DNA of 64,000 nucleotides, from assembly GCA_017430835.1 (NCBI GenBank), contig JAFRMD010000089.1, positions 1 through 64,000 of the forward strand, read 5' to 3'. This stretch comes from Methanosphaera sp. (lineage in GTDB: Archaea > Methanobacteriota > Methanobacteria > Methanobacteriales > Methanobacteriaceae). Below, piece after piece: positions 36,826 to 44,508 of the stretch; the first letter of the stretch is position 1, and each line of letters begins with the position of its first letter. The position numbers were made by a program, and so were the translations under genes. The notes below the pieces were generated by a model. That model was not told where the DNA came from. It saw only the letters and a program-made list of their open reading frames with translations, and ran no database searches.

Positions 36826-37200
36826 TTAAGCTTTCCAGAGACCGTGTAATGTACAGAATTCTCTAGCTTCAACATCATCTGCTTCAGGGATTTTGAATGT
36901 TGCTTCTGGTTTGTCACCAGGATTTAAGTATTGTTTGTGTATTTGACCGTCAGCAATTAATTCAATTAATGCAATGTAATGGTCTTCATCCATTGGGTGT
37001 TCAACTTCTCCTACTTTTACATGGTATCCGTCATCTACTCTTGTAATGATAGGGATGTGTTTTGGTCCACCTTCGCCTTCAGTTTTTGCTTCAACTACTG
37101 TTAACTCGTTAACATCAACATCGGCTCCGGGTTTGATTAGTTCAATTATGTTTCCACTATTTTTACAAATAATCATGTTTGTGTAATCAAAATCTGCCAT
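36826..37200 (-). CDS. sor: Superoxide reductase (desulfoferrodoxin-type)
   Basis: A 124-residue protein with the Fe(His4Cys) catalytic centre: GGPKHIPII, VEHPMDEDHYI and the C-terminal CTLHGLWKA supplying Cys and His. It reduces superoxide to hydrogen peroxide. The N-terminal region (MIICKNSGNII) keeps only one Cys where desulfoferrodoxin has the Cys4 rubredoxin-like site, so it is a class III-type enzyme. The usual lysine beside the His (E-K-H) is present as PKH. It precedes fprA and follows rubrerythrin, which handles the peroxide product. Confidence 0.93.
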   Translation of the reverse strand: MADFDYTNMIICKNSGNIIELIKPGADVDVNELTVVEAKTEGEGGPKHIPIITRVDDGYHVKVGEVEHPMDEDHYIALIELIADGQIHKQYLNPGDKPEATFKIPEADDVEAREFCTLHGLWKA

Positions 37201-37258
37201 AATAATTAGCTCCTTTTATTAAATTAAAAAAATTTGGGAGGTTAGGTTTCTAGTGGTA

Positions 37259-37831
37259 CTAGAAATCTTCTTGCGATAATTCAAAGTAACTTGATGGGTG
37301 TTCACAGATAGGACATACTTCTGGTGGTTTTTCTCCTTTGTATACGTAACCACATTTTCTGCATACCCATGTAATTTCTGTGTCTCTGTTGAAAAATGTT
37401 TTTCCTTCTACCATAGCAAGTAATTTTCGGTATCTTTCTTCGTGGTGGGATTCAACTAGTCCAATGTTTCTTAGTTTTGCTGCAATAGCAGGATATCCTT
37501 CTTCTTCTGCAACATCTGCAAATTCTGGGTACATGGAGGTTGCTTCTTCGTTTTCTCCTTCTGCTGCTGCTAATAAGTTTTCTGCTGTTGTTCCGTATGT
37601 GAAACCTACACTTGTTTCTACGTCAATGCAATCTTGTGTTTCTTTTAATTCTTGAATCATTTTAAATAATACTTTTGCATGTTGGAATTCGTTGTCTGCA
37701 GTTATAAGGAATATTTCTGCAATTTTTTCGTATCCTTCTTTTTTTGCAATTTTGGAATACATTGTGTATCTGTTTCTTGCTTGACTTTCTCCGACAAATG
37801 CTTTTGATAAATTTTCTAATGTTTTTACCAT
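37259..37831 (-). CDS. rbr: Rubrerythrin
   Basis: A 190-residue peroxide-reducing protein. The ferritin-like diiron domain has FVGESQARNRY, the helix-2 ligands in ADNEFQHAKVLF (ExxH), and helix-4 ligands in VESHHEERYRKLL. The C-terminal rubredoxin domain begins CRKCGYVYKGEKPPEVCPIC. It reduces hydrogen peroxide using electrons from rubredoxin. AAGGTGATTTTAAA precedes the ATG. It is upstream of sor and fprA on the same strand, so the three may share transcription or regulation. Confidence 0.95.
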   Translation of the reverse strand: MVKTLENLSKAFVGESQARNRYTMYSKIAKKEGYEKIAEIFLITADNEFQHAKVLFKMIQELKETQDCIDVETSVGFTYGTTAENLLAAAEGENEEATSMYPEFADVAEEEGYPAIAAKLRNIGLVESHHEERYRKLLAMVEGKTFFNRDTEITWVCRKCGYVYKGEKPPEVCPICEHPSSYFELSQEDF

Positions 37832-37998
37832 TTTAAAATCACCTTTTTAGTAGAAATATATTTATACAAATGTTATATATTTTCTTATACTAATGTTCTT
37901 ATTTATCATTTTAGTTAATATATATACATTGTTATATTAAATAGTTTAAATTATTTAATAAGAAATTTTGAAAAAAAGAGGGACGTGGAAGTATTTTT

Positions 37999-39801
37999 CT
38001 AGAAAATCCATACTATTGTAATTATTGCAGCTACAATAAATACTAATGGGGCAAGTAACTTACTCACCGATACCACTGATGAAATTGTTGTTACAAGTTC
38101 TGTAGAGTTGTTTGGTCCTAAGGTTTTGATGTTGACCCTTGCAGTAGCTGATGCAACACTAACTGGTTCCAGGTCATTTATGGCTACTGGTACTAATTTA
38201 AGCACTTCCTGAATTATTGTTTCCTCATGTTTTGTTCCTACAGTTAATCCTCCACCACTTATTGTATTTACCATGTGTGTGTCTGTTGTCATGGTTTCAA
38301 TCATATCAATTTCAGGATATTTTTCTTGTATTGCTTCAAAGAGTTTTTCTCTAAATCCTGTTTTCATGTTGTTTCCATCAAAGACTATGTATAACATTTT
38401 TTGGTTGTCGACTTCTGTGAGCATAAGTTTTACTCCGCTTTCACCAATACCATCCTTTATTGGTATTTCATCTAATGGGTTGTAAGCATAGCCCATCTTG
38501 ATTGGATACATTTCTTCTGGTTTGATTTTGTCAATGGCTTTTTCTATTTGGTATACGCGGTTATGTCCGGGAAGCAGTCTTTCATAGTTTCCTTCTAGAC
38601 AGTTGTGGCAGTCTACTAGAACAACATCTTTTACATTGGTTTTGTATTTTGTTTGATAGATCATGGATAATCCTACACCATAATCTATGTCATCTCCTGA
38701 ATTTGGTGCAAAGGTAGTTAATAGTATTGCTCCTTCATTAAAGTATTGTATTCCAATTTTTGCATCATCTGATTGTACTCTTTGGAATTTGGATGCTTTA
38801 TCGTTGTAACTTAGTGTTGGGAGCACTTCTTTAATTGCATCAGTTATTTTGTTGATTTCTTTTGCTGCAACAGGATTAAAATCGTGTGTTGCGGCTCCAT
38901 GTGCTATTATAGAGAAGTCATCCAGTTGTTTTGCCATTATGGTTGGAAGGTTTCCTCCTCCAATGTTTCCAACAGGTCCGGGGTGTACACATGGTGAAAT
39001 ATAATTTGCTTTTATTCCATTTTTTGTTTTAAAGCTTATTAGTGATACTATGGTGTCTATGTTTTCTCCCATTTCGCTAAAGACTTCTTCCATTGAGTTT
39101 GATCCTTCGGTAACTTGTGCAATGAAAAGACTTAACAGTTCAAGTCCTCCAACTCCAAGATTGCTTCTTATTGGGGATTCTATAACTGATACAAATGCAA
39201 ATACTGCTATTGCAAGTACTAATCCTCCTATTATTGCTTTAAGGTATAATGAGTAAACGTTTGCAATAGTTAAGTCAGTAAGAGTGTATATGAGTACAAG
39301 CATACTTATTGTAAGTATTGGTTGAATGATTGATATTGCAAGTGCGTGTAGGAACCGGATATTTGATGTTGACCAAAGCACCAGTGTTTGAACTGCAAAA
39401 CCAAATAGTAATCCTAGCATAAAGCTGTTCATGGTTATATCAATGCCTATAACTAGTGACAGTACTGCTCCTAAGATATAGAATACGCATGTTATTAGCA
39501 TTGTGGTAAAAGCCACGAACATTGCTTGCTTTGTTTTAATGTGTCTTCCATTTAAATGGTTTATGAGTGTATGTATTAATCCGCCTGATGCAATTGTTGT
39601 AAGACCTACTAGGAAGAATGTTGTGGCGGCTCCATCAAGAAATGCATAGATTACTGAGCTCATGGTCAAATTTGGTCTTAGACATTCAACTATTCCCCCA
39701 CTTAAAATGCTTACAAATAATATTAAAAATACTGTTATTTTTGTGCTGGGTAATGTGATAATATACTTTGATAGTTTAACTACTCTCTCTGATAATCCCA
39801 T
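37999..39801 (-). CDS. DUF2070 membrane protein
   Basis: A 600-residue protein of the DUF2070 family, characteristic of methanogens and other Euryarchaeota. The N-terminal 200 residues contain about six to seven membrane helices (TVFLILFVSILSGGIVE; AFTTMLITCVFYILGAVL). The middle is a large soluble domain with ISPCVHPGPVGNIGGGNLP, HGAATHDFNPV, VLVDCHNCLEGNYE and DTHMVNTISGG, where conserved His, Asp and Cys suggest a metal-dependent site. A final membrane helix (LLAPLVFIVAAIITIVWIF) ends the protein. The function is unknown. Confidence 0.88.
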   Translation of the reverse strand: MGLSERVVKLSKYIITLPSTKITVFLILFVSILSGGIVECLRPNLTMSSVIYAFLDGAATTFFLVGLTTIASGGLIHTLINHLNGRHIKTKQAMFVAFTTMLITCVFYILGAVLSLVIGIDITMNSFMLGLLFGFAVQTLVLWSTSNIRFLHALAISIIQPILTISMLVLIYTLTDLTIANVYSLYLKAIIGGLVLAIAVFAFVSVIESPIRSNLGVGGLELLSLFIAQVTEGSNSMEEVFSEMGENIDTIVSLISFKTKNGIKANYISPCVHPGPVGNIGGGNLPTIMAKQLDDFSIIAHGAATHDFNPVAAKEINKITDAIKEVLPTLSYNDKASKFQRVQSDDAKIGIQYFNEGAILLTTFAPNSGDDIDYGVGLSMIYQTKYKTNVKDVVLVDCHNCLEGNYERLLPGHNRVYQIEKAIDKIKPEEMYPIKMGYAYNPLDEIPIKDGIGESGVKLMLTEVDNQKMLYIVFDGNNMKTGFREKLFEAIQEKYPEIDMIETMTTDTHMVNTISGGGLTVGTKHEETIIQEVLKLVPVAINDLEPVSVASATARVNIKTLGPNNSTELVTTISSVVSVSKLLAPLVFIVAAIITIVWIF

Positions 39802-39923
39802 ATCTTTAGCTCCCCATTAATTATTATATTATATATTTCTATGTTTATCATTAAATAATTTTATTATAAATGAATAACATAGATACTCATAAATACTAAG
39901 AAAATATTTTATGGGGTATAATT

Positions 39924-40454
39924 TTGGAATATGAATTAAACACACCATTAAATGATGAAGATATAAATAAGCTAAAAGCGGGTGACACAGTTTATTTGAC
40001 TGGAAAAATCTTCACAGCAAGAGATAGTGCACATAAGAGAATCATAGAAGAGTCTGCACCAATTGATTTGGAAGGTGCGGTACTATTTCATGCAGGTCCT
40101 ATAATACGGGAGGTTGAGGGTTCTTATGAAATTGTTGCAGTAGGACCTACAACTAGTATGAGGATGAATCCATATGAATTTGAAGTATTGGATATGGGTG
40201 TTAAAGCTGTTATTGGTAAAGGTGGAATGGATGAAAAAACTCATGAAGCACTTGTAAGGAATAATGCAGTTTTTTTAACAGCTGTAGGTGGATGTGCAGC
40301 ATTATACGTCAGCAGTATAAATAATGTGGATTCAGTTGAATGGTTAGATCTCGGAATGCCGGAGGCTATTTGGCAATTAGATGTCACACGTTTTGGACCA
40401 TTAATAGTAACGATGGATTCAAATAATGTTAATTTATATAAAAAAGATAAATGA
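39924..40454 (+). CDS. fumB: Fumarate hydratase, beta subunit (class I)
   Basis: A 176-residue C-terminal-type subunit of the iron-sulfur fumarase/tartrate dehydratase family: [46 protein letters not shown] and [12 protein letters not shown] are its hallmarks. It works with an alpha subunit, not found in this window, to hydrate fumarate to malate in the incomplete reductive TCA branch. A TTG start follows GGGG by 9 nt. The PsbP-like gene follows about 12 nt later. Confidence 0.92.
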   Translation: MEYELNTPLNDEDINKLKAGDTVYLTGKIFTARDSAHKRIIEESAPIDLEGAVLFHAGPIIREVEGSYEIVAVGPTTSMRMNPYEFEVLDMGVKAVIGKGGMDEKTHEALVRNNAVFLTAVGGCAALYVSSINNVDSVEWLDLGMPEAIWQLDVTRFGPLIVTMDSNNVNLYKKDK

Positions 40455-40466
40455 GGGGTATTGATA

Positions 40467-41114
40467 TTGAAACTTAGAATTTTAGCTCCAGTTTTTTTAA
40501 TATTGGCAATAGTATGCATAGCATTATTTTTTATAAAGGCACCAACGTATATTACAGAAAATGGTGATATGAAACATTTTGAAGATAATGATTTGTCATT
40601 TGATTTTAGTAAAAATTGGACGGTATATGATTATGATGATGCTTTAAAAACACTATTCTTGTCAGGAAGTCCTAACACTCTTATAATTAATCCGGGAGAT
40701 AGTTCACAATACAGTTACTATGAGGGTGATATGAACGAATTAACGGATAATGGAACTGCCGTAATTAATACGAGTTCAACTAATGCGTTTGATGTGGCAA
40801 TTGTAAAAACTGAAATTACAAAACATGATTCATTACCTGAAGGTATTACTCTTGATAATGCGTATAAATCAGATAGTTTGTACAAGTTGATGGATGGATC
40901 TGGACAGTTAATATTAACTGGAGATTCAGAGTTGGAGATTGATGGTAAAAAAGCACACCAGTTCAATTACACTGTAACTTACACTTCATACACGGATACT
41001 TGGGTAGAACATAATGGTCATTACTTCAGGGTTTTAAGTCAAGCACCAACACAACTGTTTAGTCAAGCAGAACCATACTTTACAAACATAGTAGATACTC
41101 TTAAAATCAAATAA
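40467..41114 (+). CDS. PsbP-like secreted or membrane-anchored protein
   Basis: A 215-residue protein with an N-terminal membrane anchor or signal (LRILAPVFLILAIVCIALFF) and an extracytoplasmic domain resembling the PsbP-like family of Methanobacteriales: FSKNWTVYDYD, ITLDNAYKSD, FNYTVTYTSYTDTW and a final YFTNIVDTLKIK. A TTG at 40467 is chosen because GAGGGG precedes it by 8 nt; a TTG at 40461 lies too close. A smaller relative is at 43115-43600. The role at the cell surface is unknown. Confidence 0.7.
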   Translation: MKLRILAPVFLILAIVCIALFFIKAPTYITENGDMKHFEDNDLSFDFSKNWTVYDYDDALKTLFLSGSPNTLIINPGDSSQYSYYEGDMNELTDNGTAVINTSSTNAFDVAIVKTEITKHDSLPEGITLDNAYKSDSLYKLMDGSGQLILTGDSELEIDGKKAHQFNYTVTYTSYTDTWVEHNGHYFRVLSQAPTQLFSQAEPYFTNIVDTLKIK

Positions 41115-41343
41115 GGGATATCTAATTCTTTTTTTAAATTCTTTTTTGATGTATTTTGTTGAAAATTATTGTCATGAATATGATTGGTTTCTTATTGTAT
41201 TCTTATTAAACTTCCTTTTTTGGTTTTTAAATCGATTTTGTTACTTCACTATTTAATCTTTAATATAAATGGGGCATATTTTTTTTTAATATGGAGATAC
41301 TCTGTATCCGTTGCATTTCTATCAGAATAATAATATCTTTTGT

Positions 41344-41444
41344 AGCAGTTCTAAGGGCATAAAGATTCGATTAGGCTTTAGGTTACAAACTGCTTATAAA
41401 ATCAGATGATGGATGTGAAATGTCATGTTATTCATTCTAACATG
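41344..41444. other. Structured intergenic segment, possible small RNA
   Basis: Between convergent genes (gap 41115-41504) two stem-loops are visible. In the first, AGCAGTT (41344-41350) pairs with AACTGCT (41388-41394), and inside it CTAAGG (41351) pairs with CTTTAG (41376) with one G-U. In the second, CATGTTA (41424-41430) pairs with TAACATG (41438-41444). A TATA-like TTTAATATAAAT lies near 41258. The segment is less AT-rich than its surroundings. No RNA family was recognised. Confidence 0.3.
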
Positions 41445-41504
41445 GTGTTAATTTTATTGATAAATTCTGGTAGTGGATGTTAAACTGTTCAAGAGTTTAT
41501 GTGT

Positions 41505-42905
41505 TTAAATTGATTTTTCAATTTTATCCTTATCATCAATATATATGATGGTTAGTATTAGCATGATAACATGAAGGATAAGCATGATTAGTGAAGTTTG
41601 ATTGAATGCAGTTACTGATGTGGTATTGTGGCCTATGCTACCTCCTGCTAAGATAGCTACTGTAACAACTACCATTGATGATCCGATTGCGGCAAAAATC
41701 TGTCTTAATGTATTGTTGACTGCTGTTCCATCCTCAACTTTATCTGATACCATGGTCAAAGTCCATGTTGTAGCAGGCATCAGAGCCAGACCTGTACCAA
41801 TATAACGGATTGATTGGGTTATAGTCAAAAATTCAAAGGAGGAATCCTGAGTATAGAACATCATTGTTGCAAATCCTATTATTGAAATGATACATCCCAA
41901 AATTAGGACTTTTTTGATTCCTATTTTATTTGTAAGTAATGGACCTATGATATTGAAGATGATTATTAATAATCCTCCAGGTAGGAGTACTGTTGCTGAA
42001 AAAATTGCTGAATTATAAGCTATGCCTTGAATGAATATTGGGAGTAGTCCAGTGCATCCATTTAAACATGAAAATAGGATGCAGATAAATATTGTTCCCA
42101 CTAGGAAATATTTGTTTTTAAGTATGGATAAGTTTATCAAAGGTTTTTCTAATTTTGTTTGACGTTTTACAAACAAGGTTAATGTTATTATTCCAATGAT
42201 TATTGGCAGTATTACAAGGTAATGTGTAAATCCATAATCTGCAACATTTGTAAAACCAAGCATTATGCCGGCACATCCAATTATTGACAATACAACTGAT
42301 AAATAGTCAAGAGGATAGTCTTCAGTTGGGGTATTGTCTTTTACAAATATTATGCCTAAGATTAAAAGAATTATTGTAGATATTGTGAAAAATGAGAACA
42401 ATTCTCTCCAGCCATATAAGGCTATGACATACCCTCCTAAAAATGAACCTATTACGGGGGCTATGGCGATAACCAAACCATATAGTCCCATATAAGTCTG
42501 CCATTTTTCTTCACTGATGGTTTTAAGCAGTAAAATCTGAACATATGGCATTATAATTCCGTTTCCTATTGCCTGAAGAATTCTACCTATAATCAAAACA
42601 ATCATGGAAGTTGAAAAATAACATATGATTGATCCTAAGAGAAATATAAATAATGAAAAGTAGAATATTGCTTTTGCACTGAATCTGCGTGATATGTAAG
42701 CACTTAATGGAATCATAACTCCTACAACAAGTAGAAACGCTGAATATGACCATTGTGCTTGTGTTGAAGAGACAGAAAAGTCATTCATCAAATAAACGAA
42801 ACCTGTTGTAATAATTGATTGAGCTATGCATACTAAGCTTGAAGCTAAAATAAACAAAATCAGTAATTGCATCTTATTGTTTAATTTAATATTCATTTTT
42901 TTCAT
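41505..42905 (-). CDS. MFS drug exporter (DHA2, EmrB/QacA type)
   Basis: A 466-residue polytopic transporter with 12-14 predicted helices. The first helix region ends ITTGFVYLMNDFSVSSTQAQW, followed by the MFS loop (YISRRFSAKAIFY), and motif C-like GLVIAIAPVIGSFLGGYV typical of proton antiporters. DHA2 exporters remove toxic compounds with the proton gradient. The ATG at 42905 is used; one three codons later has GGAATG upstream and is equally good. No adjacent regulator shares its strand. The substrate is unknown. Confidence 0.87.
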   Translation of the reverse strand: MKKMNIKLNNKMQLLILFILASSLVCIAQSIITTGFVYLMNDFSVSSTQAQWSYSAFLLVVGVMIPLSAYISRRFSAKAIFYFSLFIFLLGSIICYFSTSMIVLIIGRILQAIGNGIIMPYVQILLLKTISEEKWQTYMGLYGLVIAIAPVIGSFLGGYVIALYGWRELFSFFTISTIILLILGIIFVKDNTPTEDYPLDYLSVVLSIIGCAGIMLGFTNVADYGFTHYLVILPIIIGIITLTLFVKRQTKLEKPLINLSILKNKYFLVGTIFICILFSCLNGCTGLLPIFIQGIAYNSAIFSATVLLPGGLLIIIFNIIGPLLTNKIGIKKVLILGCIISIIGFATMMFYTQDSSFEFLTITQSIRYIGTGLALMPATTWTLTMVSDKVEDGTAVNNTLRQIFAAIGSSMVVVTVAILAGGSIGHNTTSVTAFNQTSLIMLILHVIMLILTIIYIDDKDKIEKSI

Positions 42906-43114
42906 TCCATTGTTGTAATTGTTTTTATGTTATGAATATTATTTATTATTTTTGATTTTTCGAAAGATAGTTTAAAGCAAATTAAATGAATGGGCGATTT
43001 GCATGTTTTAAATAGTTAACCCCTTTAATAAAGTTATTCCATCTATGAAAACTTTATTTAAAAAAGTAAATGTATGTATTTATTTTTCTAATAAATACTT
43101 TTCAAAATTTTAGT

Positions 43115-43600
43115 CTATTTTTCTATTGAATTTACTATGAAGTTGATGTCTTTTTCTACATGTGATGGTGTGTTTTTGGTTTGGGCATAGTAAATTTGGT
43201 TTTTGTTAGTAAACCAGTATCTTGTTGTCGTAGTGATATTATTATCCTTATCAAGTTTTTGTGTTGTTGTTTTATTTCCTGTAATATTGTTTCCATAATT
43301 GTAATCTTCTTGTGAAACATTAACATTATCCTTTACTTTATCTTCAAATAGCGTTAATGCTGTTTCCATATCAGTTGCATTAACCGGTTCATATATAGTG
43401 ATTACATGATTTTTGTCATAGTCTTTGATTGTAACACTATGATTTGTAGTATTAGTAATACGATAGCCATCAGGCACTTCAAATGTAGCATAATCCATAT
43501 TAACTTTTTGCCTGTTAATAGGTGATGGATTAGTGGATAATAGTAGAATTGCAAGTATTACTAATACTATTATTATCAGTAAATAATTTTTCTTTTTCAT
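43115..43600 (-). CDS. Small PsbP-like secreted protein
   Basis: A 161-residue protein: a lysine-rich start and strong hydrophobic segment (NYLLIIIVLVILAILLL), then an extracytoplasmic domain (YATFEVPDGYRI; HVITIYEPVNATD; TTTRYWFTNKNQIYYAQT) resembling the PsbP-like group and the protein at 40467. GGAGAAAAAAT precedes the ATG. It is rich in Asn and Thr, common for methanogen secreted proteins. The function is unknown and it stands alone. Confidence 0.65.
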   Translation of the reverse strand: MKKKNYLLIIIVLVILAILLLSTNPSPINRQKVNMDYATFEVPDGYRITNTTNHSVTIKDYDKNHVITIYEPVNATDMETALTLFEDKVKDNVNVSQEDYNYGNNITGNKTTTQKLDKDNNITTTTRYWFTNKNQIYYAQTKNTPSHVEKDINFIVNSIEK

Positions 43601-43880
43601 AATATTTTTTCTCCTTGATAGTTACTCTTTTATAGGATTATTTATATTAATTTTTCTTTAAATTTATGTAATACGTTATTTTTTTAGGAAAAATGTGGTC
43701 AATTTGTATACTTGTTTACTTTTTGATTTAATTATTGACTCTACAATTAGTTTCAATATTCTTTGAATTTTTTGTTTTCAAGTTATGATATTGTGTTTAG
43801 ATACAACGGTGATATCTTAATATTTTTATTTAAGGAAGGATAATATATTAATTAGTTAATTATTATGAAGAGTTAATAAA

Positions 43881-44144
43881 ATGGATGATAAATTAGAAAG
43901 AATTTTCATAAACTTTGCTGATGGCCATGAGGATTCCCTTAAACAGATGGGTTTATCTAAGGAAGAATTTATAGAACAAGCTAATCAGTGGAGTGCTACA
44001 GAGGAAGGTAAGTTGGAGATTCAAAAGTTTATTTTAACACAGGAAATTAAAGAATTGAAAGAACAGGTTACTTCTTTAAATGATTCTATTAGTAAAAAAG
44101 AAGAATCTATTAAGGAAATTGATGAGGAAATTAGTAAGTTGTAG
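43881..44144 (+). CDS. Small coiled-coil protein
   Basis: An 87-residue protein. The first half (MDDKLERIFINFADGHEDSL; MGLSKEEFIEQANQW) is globular in pattern and the second is a clear coiled coil (EIKELKEQVTSLNDSISKKE). No family is recognised. AAGAGTTAATAAA precedes the ATG. The next small gene starts ten bases after its stop, so the two form an operon just upstream of the ATPase repeat array. Confidence 0.65.
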   Translation: MDDKLERIFINFADGHEDSLKQMGLSKEEFIEQANQWSATEEGKLEIQKFILTQEIKELKEQVTSLNDSISKKEESIKEIDEEISKL

Positions 44145-44153
44145 GTGTTTATA

Positions 44154-44348
44154 ATGGTTGAATTAAAGTATAAAAGAAAAGTTAGACGTGAAGATAATGA
44201 TGAAAACAAGCCGATGTATGTGGCTATTCCTGATGAAATTGTTGAAGCTTACGGATTTCATGATGGGGATGTAGTTGAATGGTCTTTCACTATTAACTGT
44301 AAAAATCAGAAAGTTCTTACTTTAACTTATGAGTATAAGGGTTTCTAA
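44154..44348 (+). CDS. Small AbrB-like putative DNA-binding protein
   Basis: A 64-residue protein with a swapped-hairpin AbrB/MazE-like pattern: YVAIPDEIVEAYGFHDGDVVEW (I-P--I-----F--GD-V). It has a basic N-terminus (KYKRKVRRED). AbrB-like proteins act as transition regulators or antitoxins. The ATG at 44154 is preceded by AGGTG; a GTG at 44145 is rejected. It lies 30 nt before the first GTATTACT repeat, so it could bind that array, but this is speculative. The fold call rests on motif similarity. Confidence 0.6.
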   Translation: MVELKYKRKVRREDNDENKPMYVAIPDEIVEAYGFHDGDVVEWSFTINCKNQKVLTLTYEYKGF

Positions 44349-44378
44349 TTTTTATTTACTATTTTTTTTAAAACGTGA

Positions 44379-44474
44379 GTATTACTTTTTTTATATGTAC
44401 TATTTAAAGTAGTATTACTAATGTATTACTTTTTAGTAAATTCCTTTATATACTAGTATTACTAAAGTATTACT
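44379..44474 (+). promoter_or_regulatory. Five phased GTATTACT repeats around the P-type ATPase promoter
   Basis: GTATTACT occurs at 44379, 44412, 44423, 44456 and 44467, all in the same direction, with start-to-start steps of 33, 11, 33 and 11 bp. The last four make two 21-bp units (44410-44430, 44454-44474) that differ at one base. A TATA box (TTTATATA, 44445-44452) lies between the units, so the second unit falls at the predicted transcription start. The spacing keeps all sites on one helix face. Confidence 0.8.
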
Positions 44475-44508
44475 ATAAACTTAATACTATATAAAAGAGG
44501 TAATACAA

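Noticed and set aside
41360..41394. tRNA-like string (GATTCGATTAGG) in the convergent gap
   Set aside because: No acceptor, D or anticodon stems can be formed around it, so it is not a tRNA.
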